Below are positions 1 to 9,740 of a DNA stretch of 64,000 nt, piece by piece. Origin of the DNA: an uncultured Dehalococcoidia bacterium (GTDB lineage Bacteria; Chloroflexota; Dehalococcoidia; Lucifugimonadales; CATOSD01); contig CATOSD010000001.1 in the NCBI GenBank assembly GCA_951812395.1, forward strand, positions 186,001 to 250,000, read 5' to 3'. The stretch's first letter is position 1. Every line of letters begins with the position of its first letter. A program made the translations under genes and the position numbers. The notes beneath the pieces are model-generated. The model had not been told where the DNA came from. It was given only the letters and a program-made list of their open reading frames with translations, and did not search any database.

Positions 1-2145
1 AGGTTCTACCAGTTCTACATTTACCGCTCGCACAGCGAGAACGGTGGTTACTTGCATCAGAAGACGGAGGAGGATGACGCGTCCCCCGTCGAGTTCTCAG
101 GCACAGGTATAGTACACGGTAAGTGGTACAAGGCGAAGGGGAGGACGTGCAAGACTGAGAGCCGGACCGGATGCGGCGACTGGAGCGATGATTCGGCCGC
201 GTTCTTTTTCGACGCGCCACCGACCATTACGAGCGTCGCGGTCGACCCGGACGACGCCGACAGATTGGTGGTCAACTACACAGGAGCCACGGCGCAAACA
301 GGACATTTCCGCTTCCAGATTCTACGTTCCCCCACACAAAGCGGAAGCTACGACGAGGTGTACACCGTCGACGATCATATAGCATATGGTGGTGTGGAAT
401 TCGACGGCCTCGACCACAGCCGCTGGTACCAGTTTCGCGCGATGAGTTGCCGCGCCGGGTGGGACAACTGCACACATTGGAGCGGCTACACCGACAAGGT
501 GTTCCTGCTCGCCAAGCCAGTCCTGGACGTGGAGCCAAGACCGTTGCGAAAGGCGAAGCTGAGCTGGGACCCAGTGGCCGTTCCATCGACTCATACCGCC
601 GAGTACGACCTGGAGATTCAGGAGGCCGGCGGGGGTTGGTCCTTTCTGCGCACAGAGATCCTGACAAACGCTTCCTTAGAGATAGATCTGGATGACATAA
701 TGTTTGGAGACGGCCTTGCCCACAATCCCAAGTACGAGGTTCGCGTGAAGGCGCTGCAGAAGGGCATAGGCGGTGCTGCCGATGGTATGGACGGCGGTTA
801 CAGCGACACCATCACCATCATAGACAACCCTTTGCTTACCGGAGGACGGGCCTACGGTTCCAGCGGAGGTGGTCGAGCGTCCCTTGAATGGACAACCGAT
901 GCAAGCGCAACAAGCTACCAGATTCGTTACAGGCAATTGGGGCATTACAATGCGTTTCTGAGTCTTCCAGCTTACCACACGAGCCTTAAGTGGCCCAAGG
1001 GCACTACCTGGCCATACTATCACCTTGCCCAGACTGAAGATTCGGATACGCTTGGGAACGAAACCATCGCGGGTCTAAATGATGGGGAGTTGTACGCCTT
1101 CCAGGTTAACTACAACACGAACGCAGGCATGGTGTTCTCGGCGCGGGATGCCTACGTGTGGCCGTCGTCAGACTACCCTGGCGACGGCGAACTGGTGGGG
1201 ACATACACGTTCTTTGGACACCACCCGAATGGAGAGTTTGAGTACATTATCTGTAAAGACACCTTTCCTGCTGGCCAACGCAATCAATGGGTGAAACTCA
1301 TCAAGAGCGCCTTCGGACAATGGGCAACCTCAACAGACCAGTTCATCACCATGATACCCCGAATTGACGGTGAGGATGGGTGGCGCTGTGCTGATAGAAC
1401 TGGTCCCATCGGTCAGTTCATCATGGATGATGATCAACGCAATGAAGTCAGAATGCTCGATGGAGGCCAAGGACTGTCTAAAGTTCTGGCATTCCCCGAG
1501 GTCAATTCGGACGTGTTCAAGTTGTGCATCGCGGGAGCGCCAGCCTGTGTGACCTCATTCTCTGGTTATTCCGGCATTGGTGCCAATGACACCCTGAGGA
1601 CGCAGTATGCTCAAGCGCATGATGACTGTGAGAACGGTGATCCCGATGGCTGTGCTAACCTAGTAGACCTCCAGTGGAGCATCCTCTTGGCAGCATTCTT
1701 TAGCAACAGGGAAGCAGAGAATGAAATTGAAAGTGTCGACGTGATCTTCAACCAGGGGAGCTTCGCGAATCCAGGTGGATTACCAATTGGAACACCTGCC
1801 AGTACTCAGTTCAATACCTGCCTGTCAAATGTAAATCCAGCTGTCGCCGCTCCCGACCATGATTACGAGGCTTACAGGATTGCTGTGCATGAAGCAGGAC
1901 ATGCCCTGGGGCTTTCCAACTTCAGTTACGCAGGTCTTGTTACGGAACCTCTCTGGACGTTTTTTGAGGAGGTCCAACCGTATGAGGCGGCACACCCGAC
2001 AATTCCTGACGCGGTCATGAACTATGACAAGGGCGTGCCTGAACATTGGGCAACGTGGGCCCCTTTGCCACTCAATGAGCCCGATTGCTCGCCACACCCC
2101 TTCGACGTGATGGCCATTTACGCGCTTTACCAGGCTGACCCATGA
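1..2145 (+). CDS. Type A1: Fn3-domain, metzincin-like secreted protease (5' end outside window)
   Basis: The reading frame is open from base 1, so the N-terminus lies upstream; the first possible start inside the window, TTG at 52, is not a convincing start. The first two thirds read as fibronectin-III-like modules with W/Y-rich strands. They are followed by a block (ADGMDGGYSDTI..IDNPLL) shared with the two later type A proteins. The C-terminal third has a zinc-protease helix HEAGHALG (bases 1888-1911) and a Met-turn-like AVMNYD (about 2011-2028), then a conserved PHPFDVMAIYALYQ tail resembling the end of serralysin/matrixin domains. The residue at the usual third zinc ligand position is Asn rather than His or Asp. 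The stop overlaps the next start (ATGA at 2142-2145), so translation is probably coupled. Extracellular proteolysis is inferred from the motifs; no substrate can be named. Confidence 0.75.
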   Translation, partial: RFYQFYIYRSHSENGGYLHQKTEEDDASPVEFSGTGIVHGKWYKAKGRTCKTESRTGCGDWSDDSAAFFFDAPPTITSVAVDPDDADRLVVNYTGATAQTGHFRFQILRSPTQSGSYDEVYTVDDHIAYGGVEFDGLDHSRWYQFRAMSCRAGWDNCTHWSGYTDKVFLLAKPVLDVEPRPLRKAKLSWDPVAVPSTHTAEYDLEIQEAGGGWSFLRTEILTNASLEIDLDDIMFGDGLAHNPKYEVRVKALQKGIGGAADGMDGGYSDTITIIDNPLLTGGRAYGSSGGGRASLEWTTDASATSYQIRYRQLGHYNAFLSLPAYHTSLKWPKGTTWPYYHLAQTEDSDTLGNETIAGLNDGELYAFQVNYNTNAGMVFSARDAYVWPSSDYPGDGELVGTYTFFGHHPNGEFEYIICKDTFPAGQRNQWVKLIKSAFGQWATSTDQFITMIPRIDGEDGWRCADRTGPIGQFIMDDDQRNEVRMLDGGQGLSKVLAFPEVNSDVFKLCIAGAPACVTSFSGYSGIGANDTLRTQYAQAHDDCENGDPDGCANLVDLQWSILLAAFFSNREAENEIESVDVIFNQGSFANPGGLPIGTPASTQFNTCLSNVNPAVAAPDHDYEAYRIAVHEAGHALGLSNFSYAGLVTEPLWTFFEEVQPYEAAHPTIPDAVMNYDKGVPEHWATWAPLPLNEPDCSPHPFDVMAIYALYQADP

Positions 2146-4052
2146 ACCTCAGGAATGCATTGACACACAGGACGGCGCGGTGGGCGGCTCTACTTGCGCT
2201 GATACTCCTCATAGCGCTGGCGGGGAGGGCATGTGTGAACGTCTGGCACAGCGGTGGCAATTGGTTTGAATGTAAGCTTTCGAGAGCATTCGGCATCGAG
2301 TCGGGCATTGTGCACTATACCGATTCAGACCTCAACTACATCTACTACCGGGACTTGCTCAGACTTTCGCCGCTCTGGACTCCGGATGGAGCACACATAG
2401 TCTTTGCGACCCAGTCAGACTGGTACGCTACTAATAGTAGAATTAGAAGTCAAGTGCATATCGTCTCGGCAGATGGATCGAGTCTGCTCACAATAGGCGA
2501 AGAGAGTGGCATGATTCACTCGCCGGTTGTCTCTAGTGACGGCTCTCGCATCATGTACTCTTCGTACAATGATGTGGACGAGGACAAGCGTTACTTTGAG
2601 ATAGTGACCGCCGGTCTCGACGGATCCGACCGGAAGAGGCTCACTCACGAGGTGGGATTCGATGTCCCATCCGATTGGCTGCACAACGACACCCGTATCG
2701 CGTTCACCAGAGACGCCGAGACTCCTTGTGCCCACGACTCTTCGGATATAGGACTCTACACCATGAGGCCTGACGGCTCTGACGTTCGCAGGATCATACC
2801 GGGCAAAGACTGGGGCATATCAGGGAGAGAAATATTGACTGGAACCATATCGTGGTCTCCAGATAGACGGACTGTTGCCCTGATTGTTGATGAGTCGCTG
2901 CGCGAACGCGACCCGTCGACCGCTATCAATAGCACCAATCGCCCTTCCCTCGTTGTGGTCGACGTCCATGATTCCAGCATGACGAGGCTGGTCGTCGGCG
3001 AGGAAAGGCCCGCCGGATCAACGAAGGGGAGGTCGTTTGTGGGTCCGCTCGTGTGGTCTCCAGATGGCAGCAGAATCACTTTTCTGAGGTTGTTTCGGGA
3101 CCCAGATTATCGCCTGAAACTCTACTCCATCAATTCTGACGGGTCAGACTTGCGGGAAGTGGTTGGGCCGGACGCGGACTACGCAAGACTTGGAGGCCGC
3201 TGGGTGTCTTGGTCTCCATATTCCATAGGTCCCCAGATCGTGTTTTCTCCAAGTGGGTCTCTGTATCTTGTTCATGTAGATGGCTCTGAATATCGTTTTG
3301 TAGATGCTGGGAGGCGCAGGGTTCACACGTCCTCGGCTCCTGACGGATCCAGAATCGCCATCAGCGTGACACATAGCGTCAATGCCGTGTTGCAGCTTGG
3401 TTCCGGTGTGGCCCTGCTGACATCTGCGCCGGGCGGGTCTGACGCGAGAGTGTTGGTGCGCCGAGGGGAGAACGGCGTCCTGGAAGTCGTGGCGACCGAA
3501 CGGCAAATGGATGGGCCCTTTGACATCGTACCCTGTAGCCCAAGAGACCCAGACTGTCTCCAGGTCGTGAATGGGAGATTGATCTTCGACAATCCGTGCT
3601 CGGGCGGTTTCGTGGCGCCCGAGCCCGAGGCAAACGCTGGACTTGTTCGGGACTGCGAGGCGCTTTGGGAGCTCGGTCGCTGGGCGGTGGAGGTTCGGCA
3701 GCCCGGCTACTTCGAGCAGCCGAGTTGGGACGGGCTTACGCCCATTTCCGAGTGGGAAGGTGTAGTCGTGGGAGAAACCTCCACCGGACTGAGAGTGGTG
3801 GAACTGTCGCTTAAGGGTTGGAAGCTGAGTGGTCCCGTCTCCGGTCGATTGACAACCGAAGTGACCAAGCTGACTGCCCTGGAGTCACTGGATCTAAGCT
3901 ACAACGAACTGAGTGATCCCGTACCCTCGGAGTTGGGCAACCTGCCAAACTTGAAGCGTCTGAAGCTCAGCTACAACCGGTTGAGCGGCTGTGTCCCTGA
4001 AGGGCTGCGCGAGAAGGTGCACGGCTACCTAAGCCCCAAGCACTGCAACTAG
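2142..4052 (+). CDS. Type B1: membrane-anchored TolB/PD40 beta-propeller with C-terminal LRR
   Basis: A 636-residue protein. Residues about 10-32 form an N-terminal hydrophobic segment (signal anchor). They are followed by at least six PD40-type blades marked by WSPDGSRI-like and DGSD-like motifs, as in TolB and DPP-IV propellers. Near residue 485 a DC-containing linker (NAGLVRDCEALWEL) leads into a WeGV element and two to three plant-type leucine-rich repeats (LESLDLSYNELS, LKRLKLSYNRLS), ending CVPEGLRE. The likely role is extracytoplasmic binding of protein or glycan; no catalytic motif is visible. The ATG overlaps the stop of A1 by 4 bp. The 3' part from base 3510 lies in a near-identical direct repeat with gene B3. 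Confidence 0.8.
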   Translation: MNLRNALTHRTARWAALLALILLIALAGRACVNVWHSGGNWFECKLSRAFGIESGIVHYTDSDLNYIYYRDLLRLSPLWTPDGAHIVFATQSDWYATNSRIRSQVHIVSADGSSLLTIGEESGMIHSPVVSSDGSRIMYSSYNDVDEDKRYFEIVTAGLDGSDRKRLTHEVGFDVPSDWLHNDTRIAFTRDAETPCAHDSSDIGLYTMRPDGSDVRRIIPGKDWGISGREILTGTISWSPDRRTVALIVDESLRERDPSTAINSTNRPSLVVVDVHDSSMTRLVVGEERPAGSTKGRSFVGPLVWSPDGSRITFLRLFRDPDYRLKLYSINSDGSDLREVVGPDADYARLGGRWVSWSPYSIGPQIVFSPSGSLYLVHVDGSEYRFVDAGRRRVHTSSAPDGSRIAISVTHSVNAVLQLGSGVALLTSAPGGSDARVLVRRGENGVLEVVATERQMDGPFDIVPCSPRDPDCLQVVNGRLIFDNPCSGGFVAPEPEANAGLVRDCEALWELGRWAVEVRQPGYFEQPSWDGLTPISEWEGVVVGETSTGLRVVELSLKGWKLSGPVSGRLTTEVTKLTALESLDLSYNELSDPVPSELGNLPNLKRLKLSYNRLSGCVPEGLREKVHGYLSPKHCN

Positions 4053-4497
4053 TGAGCAAGTGAACATGAAGGCGGTCGTGGCGAATGTCCTGTGCGCGCT
4101 GGCGTTGCTGCTGGCAGCATACGGTTGCGGGCAGGATGCGGCTCAGCCCCAAGCTGAACCGGAGCATAGGGTCACTCACACTACGGCGGCATCTCCAGTG
4201 TCCACACCTACCGCCGCGGCAGGCCGTGAAGGCAATTCGGCATCGACGGAGTCGGCAACGTCTCAACCCGCGGTCGCGGCAACCTCTACGCCCCTACCTG
4301 CCGCGACTCCGAGTGTTCCCCGCATACTGCCAGATCTCTTCTCAGGGGGAGCAAGAGGAGGTGCGGCCTCGGGGGACGATACGGACACGGCGAGCCTGGA
4401 GGACGTGCTGGAGCGGGGCCTGCGCCTGGCGGGAGCGTCGCCGGTGCACATCGCGTTTCGCGGCACGGCGCAGGCGGACTCGGTGCGCTGCGAGTGG
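3510..4497 (+). repeat. 988-bp direct repeat, copy 1 (B1 tail, spacer, A2 head)
   Basis: Aligns without any indel to 14223-15210 at a constant offset of 10713 bases, with only scattered substitutions. It covers the end of the propeller, the LRR domain, the intergenic spacer and the lipoprotein N-terminus of the next gene. Similarity stops sharply at both ends. Confidence 0.9.
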
Positions 4498-5250
4498 CGC
4501 GGCATCGCGCGGACGCCTGAGCAACGAGAGGCGGCGGTCCGCTTCTGGCTGGGTTTGGACGCCGACGCCCCCTTGCCGTCTCCCGCCGAGGCCGAACGCC
4601 GGTTCACAGCGGAACTGGACCGCATGAATGCGGTGTACCCTTCGACGCTCAAGGCGAACTTCCGCTCCCTGGCTCGCGGCGGCCTGACGACCGGGTACGT
4701 ATTCCTGAGCTGTTTCGCCGACTACGTGGTGAGCGTGTATCTGATTGGTTCAGGCCCGACCGATTCCAGCACGCTGAGCGTGGCGTATGACAGGATGGGA
4801 GAGGCCCGTTCGTATGAATTGTACAGGGCGGCGCACGCGGGAGGGGAGTTCGGTCCGGCGACCTCCACGCCACTGATGAGTGAGGGGGAGTACGAAGACT
4901 GGCTAAGCCTGTTGGTGTCCGACGTGGAGCTATTGTTGGGCATCGTTCTGGAAGGTCGAGAGGCCGTCGTCTTCCTCGCTCCCATGGGCGCGCACAACGC
5001 GATCGCAGTGGAGGCGTGGCAGGCGGTGGCGCAGTGGGACGTGCAGCCAGCGGAGGACGGCACGCTGTACGCGGTGCGCTACGGCGCGCGCGAGGGCGAC
5101 CCCGAGCACACGCAGACGCTCGCCAACCTCTCAAGAGCCGCATCACGGCGGCCACCACAGCGACCTCGACCACCGCAACTTCCACTGCGACCTCGACTAC
5201 CGCGACTTCGACCACCGCAACTTCCACCGCGGCCACGACGACCAGGATAG
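4066..5250 (+). CDS. Type A2, N-terminal part: lipoprotein, frameshifted
   Basis: A signal sequence of hydrophobic residues ends in LLAAYGC, a lipobox-like site, so export and lipid attachment are likely. ATG at 4066 is preferred; an in-frame GTG lies at 4060. A Pro/Thr/Ala-rich linker follows. Next comes a globular block (LRLAGASPVHIAFRG, then CEWRGIARTPEQRE, FWLGLD) shared with A3 and A4. Near 5127-5134 the frame is lost: the sequence reads CCTCTCAAG where A3 reads CCTCAAG, an extra CT. After this point the frame gives Arg/Pro-rich nonsense to 5250, while the true continuation is in the +2 frame up to 6587. Either the gene is broken, or it is corrected by slippage, or the assembly has an error here. 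Confidence 0.75.
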   Translation: MKAVVANVLCALALLLAAYGCGQDAAQPQAEPEHRVTHTTAASPVSTPTAAAGREGNSASTESATSQPAVAATSTPLPAATPSVPRILPDLFSGGARGGAASGDDTDTASLEDVLERGLRLAGASPVHIAFRGTAQADSVRCEWRGIARTPEQREAAVRFWLGLDADAPLPSPAEAERRFTAELDRMNAVYPSTLKANFRSLARGGLTTGYVFLSCFADYVVSVYLIGSGPTDSSTLSVAYDRMGEARSYELYRAAHAGGEFGPATSTPLMSEGEYEDWLSLLVSDVELLLGIVLEGREAVVFLAPMGAHNAIAVEAWQAVAQWDVQPAEDGTLYAVRYGAREGDPEHTQTLANLSRAASRRPPQRPRPPQLPLRPRLPRLRPPQLPPRPRRPG

Positions 5251-6587
5251 CCACCGTGTCGGGGCTGAACCAGTACTACCACAACATCGGTGTTGCCGAT
5301 GGTATGGACGGCGGTTACAGTGACACCATCACCATCATAAACAACCCGATACTGACTGGCGGGCGAGCTTATGCCTTTAGCAGTGATGAGGCGAAGCTCG
5401 AATGGACAAACGACGCAAGCGCAACAAGCTACCAGATTCGTTACAGGCAACTGGGAGATTACAATGCGTTTCTGCATGCTTCAGCCGACCACACGAGCCT
5501 TGGCTGGCCCAGGGGCAGGACTTGGCCATACTATCATCCTGCCGAGACTGAAGACTCGGATACTCCTGGGAACGAAACCATTGTGGGCCCAATTGATGGG
5601 GAGTTGTACGCCTTCCGGGTTAACTACAACACGAGCGCCGGTATGGTGTTCTCGGCGCGGGAAGCCTACGCGTGGCCTTCGGACAGGCCCGCCGTGAACG
5701 GCGAGACGGTGGCCACCTTTCCGCTCAACAACTTTCTAAGAGACCGAACATACTCCTACTATATGTGCAAGCAGAGCTTCCCGGAGGGCAGGGGTGAGGA
5801 CTGGGCCAGGTTCATCAAAGATACTATGTACCACTGGGCCACGTCGACCGATGGGCCGATTCGGATGGAACACTTGGACGACATACCGGAGGGCAGTGGG
5901 ATATGCGCCGACTTCGGGGAAGACGTCGATGAGATTGTCGATGACGTCAACGCGATACAGCCCACCCTTACTAAGACCGAGATCAAGGCTTACGTGGAGA
6001 GCGTGTTGGACACCATGCACGACCTGGGCATGAGGAGAATGGAGCAGGTCACGGCCAACGGGATTTGGATGATAGGCAGCACGAGCGACACGTCGGATGT
6101 CTTCTACGAGGTGTCGCGCCTTGTCGCTCGTGGTACATGCGGGAGCGCCGAAGCCTGCGCTGTTGCCATAGCCGTAGATGAGGGTGGAGCAATAAAGAGG
6201 GGCGGAGACTGGCTGCTAAAGGGTGCGGAAGAACTCTATGTTCACCCGGATTATGATTACTACATCGACATATTGCTTACTGAGCGCCTGTTGGGAGATC
6301 CACCAACGCCGCCGAATACTCCGCCTTATGTCGCGAGTCTTGTCGACACCAACAACCGCTCAAGGTGCCCCGAAATCTACCAGACGCTGTTGCATGAAGC
6401 CGGACATGCCTTGGGTATCGGCTACAGGAATACTCCTTACGTCAATTATAGAACTCTTAGGCTCTACCGCCACCATTCCTGGACCGAGATAGGCCCCACA
6501 CTCATGAGGATAACGTCTTGTACTCCCACACCTTTCGACATCATGGCAATCTACGCACTGTACCAGACGTACCAGGGAGCGGAATGA
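5130..6587 (+). CDS. Type A2, C-terminal part: Fn3 and metzincin-like domain (out of frame with its N-terminus)
   Basis: Continues the A2 gene after the CT insertion. It opens with a Thr/Ala/Ser-rich linker encoded by repeated ACC/GCG-type codons, then the shared ADGMDGGYSDTI block, a fibronectin-like region, and the protease-like domain. HEAGHALG is at 6393-6416. The position that is Asn in A1 and A3 is Tyr here, and the Met-turn is altered to TLMRIT, so catalysis is less certain. The tail again reads PFDIMAIYALYQ. The region diverges from A1 and A3 between about 5700 and 6300. No start codon with a good ribosome binding site marks an independent gene; the open frame extends back to 5016 only as the shadow of the first part. 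The stop lies 1 bp before the start of B2. Confidence 0.65.
   Translation, partial: LKSRITAATTATSTTATSTATSTTATSTTATSTAATTTRIATVSGLNQYYHNIGVADGMDGGYSDTITIINNPILTGGRAYAFSSDEAKLEWTNDASATSYQIRYRQLGDYNAFLHASADHTSLGWPRGRTWPYYHPAETEDSDTPGNETIVGPIDGELYAFRVNYNTSAGMVFSAREAYAWPSDRPAVNGETVATFPLNNFLRDRTYSYYMCKQSFPEGRGEDWARFIKDTMYHWATSTDGPIRMEHLDDIPEGSGICADFGEDVDEIVDDVNAIQPTLTKTEIKAYVESVLDTMHDLGMRRMEQVTANGIWMIGSTSDTSDVFYEVSRLVARGTCGSAEACAVAIAVDEGGAIKRGGDWLLKGAEELYVHPDYDYYIDILLTERLLGDPPTPPNTPPYVASLVDTNNRSRCPEIYQTLLHEAGHALGIGYRNTPYVNYRTLRLYRHHSWTEIGPTLMRITSCTPTPFDIMAIYALYQTYQGAE
5150..5247 (+). repeat. Thr/Ala/Ser-coding low-complexity repeat (linker of A2)
   Basis: Short imperfect tandem units built around ACCACCGCAACTTCC and GCGACCTCGACC encode a Thr-rich extracellular linker. 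A related but shorter array occurs in A3 (about 11290-11368). Length differences between copies fit slippage or unequal exchange. Confidence 0.7.
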
Positions 6588-6588
6588 G

Positions 6589-8835
6589 ATGAAGTCTATG
6601 GCTCGACCACTAGCGCGGCTGTCGGTGCTGGTGGCGCTGCTGCAGTGGCTGGCTCTCGCAACAACGGCGCATGGGCAGCCGAGGGACGACGCACCGAGGG
6701 TGGTACGCCCATCCTTGTCCACAGTCACGCCAGTTTCATCAGCCGATGTGGCACTGGGTTGGATTCCTCCTGCACTCCCTTGTCATGTAAACATTGCGAA
6801 TTACTACTCGGAAGACGTGCATGACCAGTTTCTGGACTGGGCCTCGGATGGGTCGCAGATCATTTTCAGTTACGGCACGACCATACAATCCATCGACTCA
6901 CGAGGTTCACGCCCACAAACCATCATCGACGTGAACCCCCGAGGGAGCAACGCACACCCTCCCCAGTTACTCTACTACCACTTTCATGCCGACGTGTCGC
7001 CGCTCAACTCTCGCATCGTCTACACCACCTGTAGATTCCCGACCGATCGACCATCCCGTCAGACGTCGATATTCTGGAATGACCCGCTGTTTTTTGAGTG
7101 GTACGACTACCTATCTACCCCGTACCACTATGAGCTGGCCGCAACGAACCTGGATGGTTCGGAAAGTCTGCGGCTGACGGAGAACCTTCTGCTAGACCAC
7201 TACCCGGTATGGTCCCCCGACGAAACGCGCATCGCCTACATGTCCCATCCCACGGACCCAACCCCGGATCAGACTGGGGGGCACCTTTACACGATGGCCG
7301 CGGACGGGTCCGACGTTCGGCTGCTCACGCCCTCCCTGGACAATGTCGCTCTTTACCCCCCGGCGTGGTCGCCGGACGGTCAGCGCATCGCGTTCACGAC
7401 CGTGGAGCGTTACGGCAGGCGGGCGCTGTACACCGTCGGAGCGGACGGTTCGGGCTTGACCAGGGTAGCCGAGAACCTCAGTGTGTTGTCTCCCACGTGG
7501 TCGCCCGACGGCTCTGAGCTTGCGTTCGCGATGAGCGGTGAGGACGAAGCGGGCATCTACGCTGTGCGCACCGACGGGAGCGATCTCAGGCTGATGGCTC
7601 CCAGCGAGGGTGAAGCCAGCATCTATGCGACGCGCTCCGACGGGAGGCGGCTGCGGCTGATAGCACCAGGCAAAGCCTCGCTGGTGTCGTGGTCGCCCGA
7701 TGGCACAGAGATACTCTTCATAACCGACGCGGTCTCCCTGGCAAGACCGGACGGCGGCGGCCTTAGAAGCCTTGGCGACGCGAACACCATCGTCAACGCC
7801 GCGTGGTCTCCCGACGGCTCCAGGATAGCCCTGTTCTCTTTTGTAGATACAAGTAACTACGGTTGGTCAGCTGGGAAATATGCCGACACGTCCGGCTCCA
7901 TCAGCACAGTCGCCCGTGACGGGACGGACCGGCGTCTGCTCGTCAGTTGGGAGCCGCATCGGGACTTGTACGCGTCCCACCGTCCAGGCCCGCTGGCGGC
8001 GGCCAACCCGGACCCCATGAGCGCTGGGGAGGCCTGCGGAAGGGGCGTCGTGGTGCCGCAGCCCGAATCCAATCCGGGCCTCGTCGGGGACTGCGAGATT
8101 CTATTGTGGTTCAACGACATGGTTTCGGACACCGCCTACCTGAATTGGGGAGCGCGCGTTCCCATCACCTATTGGGAGGGCGTCGCCGTGGGCGGTTCTC
8201 CTCCCCGCGTGAGGGAGTTGGGGCTGAGAACCCACCAGTTGTCGAGCGCCATACCGCCGGAGTTCGGAGGACTGAGGGCGCTCGAACGGCTGTATCTCGG
8301 GGAGACCGACCTCAGGGGAGCCATACCGTCCGAACTGGGCCGCCTCACGGCGCTCGAAGAGCTGCATCTTCCAGCCAACTCTCTGGATTCTTACATCCCG
8401 CCGGAGTTGGCCCACCTCGCAAATCTGAAGCGGCTGAACCTTAGCGGCAACCGGCTGGTCGGAAGCATTCCACATGAGTTCGGCGGATTCACCTCGCGCG
8501 TAGAGGTTGGACTTGTCCGTCTGCAGGAGCTGGACCTGAGCCATAACAGTCTGACCGGGTTCATCCCTTGGAGGCTGAAGAATATCGAAACATTGGCCGT
8601 ATTGCGTCTGGGTGGCAACAACCTAAGCGGCGGGCTAGATGGCTTGGGCTACATTACCAACCTACAGGTGCTGGACCTCAGCGATAACCACTTCAAGGAG
8701 CCGTTTCCACCTCCATATCGGTGGGGGAACATGAAGGAACTGAGATGGCTGGACCTGAGCCGCAACTCTCTTCACGGAGAAATTCCATCATACCTGGGCA
8801 ACTGGACCAACTTAGAAACTATCTCAGAATCCTGA
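6589..8835 (+). CDS. Type B2: TolB/PD40 propeller-LRR protein, interrupted by an IS element
   Basis: A signal peptide ends near residue 30 (ALATTAHGQ). It is followed by PD40 blades (WSPDGQRI, WSPDGSEL, WSPDGTEI and similar) to about residue 470, then the DC linker (NPGLVGDCEILLW) and at least eight plant-type LRRs. The native sequence stops at Leu encoded by TTA 8812-8814. The last few residues before the stop at 8833-8835 come from the left end of the IS. The downstream fragment 9748-10086 continues in the same frame. Removing the IS and one target-site copy (933 bp, divisible by three) would restore an 854-residue protein. The start is 1 bp after the stop of A2. The truncated product still has complete repeats and might fold. 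Confidence 0.8.
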   Translation: MKSMARPLARLSVLVALLQWLALATTAHGQPRDDAPRVVRPSLSTVTPVSSADVALGWIPPALPCHVNIANYYSEDVHDQFLDWASDGSQIIFSYGTTIQSIDSRGSRPQTIIDVNPRGSNAHPPQLLYYHFHADVSPLNSRIVYTTCRFPTDRPSRQTSIFWNDPLFFEWYDYLSTPYHYELAATNLDGSESLRLTENLLLDHYPVWSPDETRIAYMSHPTDPTPDQTGGHLYTMAADGSDVRLLTPSLDNVALYPPAWSPDGQRIAFTTVERYGRRALYTVGADGSGLTRVAENLSVLSPTWSPDGSELAFAMSGEDEAGIYAVRTDGSDLRLMAPSEGEASIYATRSDGRRLRLIAPGKASLVSWSPDGTEILFITDAVSLARPDGGGLRSLGDANTIVNAAWSPDGSRIALFSFVDTSNYGWSAGKYADTSGSISTVARDGTDRRLLVSWEPHRDLYASHRPGPLAAANPDPMSAGEACGRGVVVPQPESNPGLVGDCEILLWFNDMVSDTAYLNWGARVPITYWEGVAVGGSPPRVRELGLRTHQLSSAIPPEFGGLRALERLYLGETDLRGAIPSELGRLTALEELHLPANSLDSYIPPELAHLANLKRLNLSGNRLVGSIPHEFGGFTSRVEVGLVRLQELDLSHNSLTGFIPWRLKNIETLAVLRLGGNNLSGGLDGLGYITNLQVLDLSDNHFKEPFPPPYRWGNMKELRWLDLSRNSLHGEIPSYLGNWTNLETISES

Positions 8836-8904
8836 CCCACAAATACATTGGCTGGTTTCTGGTCTGATTCATATAGTTTCTCCAAAAGCGTCGGGAGGAA
8901 TCGT

Positions 8905-9267
8905 ATGGGGAATCAGGAGACGTTAGGAACCATCTGGGAAGTACCGGACGAGCTTTGGGAACGCATCGAGCCTATCATTCTGGAGCGAGACCCACCCAAG
9001 GCAAGGGGCCGCAAGCGCGCCAATCCTCGACAGATGCTCAACGGCATCATCTTCCGGATGCGCAGCGGGTGTCAATGGAACCGATTGCCGAGAGAGCTTG
9101 GGGACGACAGCACGATCCATCGCACCTTTCAGAGGTGGGTGGAACGGGGAGTCTTGCGCCGAATGTGGGGAGCGTTGGTGGAGGGGTGCGAAGAGTTGGG
9201 CGGCGTGGACTGGGAATGGCAGGCTGCGGACGGCGCCATGGGCAAGGCACGTTTTGGGGGGACCTGA
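8905..9267 (+). CDS. IS5-family transposase, OrfA (N-terminal part)
   Basis: ATG at 8905 follows GGGAGG at 8893-8898. The protein has the N-terminal helix-turn-helix region of IS5 transposases (DUF4096 type: LWERIEPII, RMRSGCQWNRLPRE) and the first catalytic Asp in the AADGA motif. The frame ends six bases after a T4G6 run (9252-9261). A -1 shift there joins it to OrfB as ARFGG-DLIGPNPTDRGK, the usual IS5 arrangement. Confidence 0.88.
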   Translation: MGNQETLGTIWEVPDELWERIEPIILERDPPKARGRKRANPRQMLNGIIFRMRSGCQWNRLPRELGDDSTIHRTFQRWVERGVLRRMWGALVEGCEELGGVDWEWQAADGAMGKARFGGT

Positions 9268-9740
9268 TTGGGCCCAACCCGACGGACCGTGGCAAGGCTG
9301 GTAGCAAGCGGAGTCTCCTTGTGGATGGAGAGGGCGGCCCTTTGAGCATTGCGGTTGCGGGAGCAAACGTCCATGACGCCAAGTTGTTGGAGGCGACCCT
9401 TTCCGCCATTGTGGTCAAGCGGCCGCAGCCCAGCGAGGAGGAACCCCAACACCTGTGTCTGGACAAAGGGTATGACAATCCTTCGGGGCGTCGGGCTGCC
9501 GCCGGACACGGCTATCGGGAGCACATCCGACGCATCGGAGAGGAGAAGCTGGACGGCTCTGGACAGAAGCGGTATCCGGCGCGTCGGTGGGTTGTGGAAC
9601 GGACGCTGGCATGGCTCTCAAAGTGTCGTGCGGTTCTGGTTCGCTACGATAAGAAGGCGTCGAACTACCTCGGAGTACTGCAACTCGCTTGCACGCTTCT
9701 GTGGTTCCGTCGTCAGTGGCGTCTGACTGTTTTGAGATAG
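9261..9740 (+). CDS. IS5-family transposase, OrfB (made by -1 frameshift)
   Basis: Begins effectively at the G run. It carries GPNPTDRGKAGSKRS, AN.HDAK, the second catalytic Asp in LDKGYD and the catalytic Glu in RWVVERT, followed by the basic C-terminus. The DDE triad is therefore complete across OrfA and OrfB. No independent start with a ribosome binding site was seen, so expression by programmed frameshifting on TTTTGGGGGG is likely. Confidence 0.88.
   Translation, partial: DLIGPNPTDRGKAGSKRSLLVDGEGGPLSIAVAGANVHDAKLLEATLSAIVVKRPQPSEEEPQHLCLDKGYDNPSGRRAAAGHGYREHIRRIGEEKLDGSGQKRYPARRWVVERTLAWLSKCRAVLVRYDKKASNYLGVLQLACTLLWFRRQWRLTVLR

Noticed and set aside
5150..5247. Possible CRISPR or minisatellite in the type A genes
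   Set aside because: Units are short, in frame and encode a Thr/Ala-rich linker; no spacers or regular repeat length.
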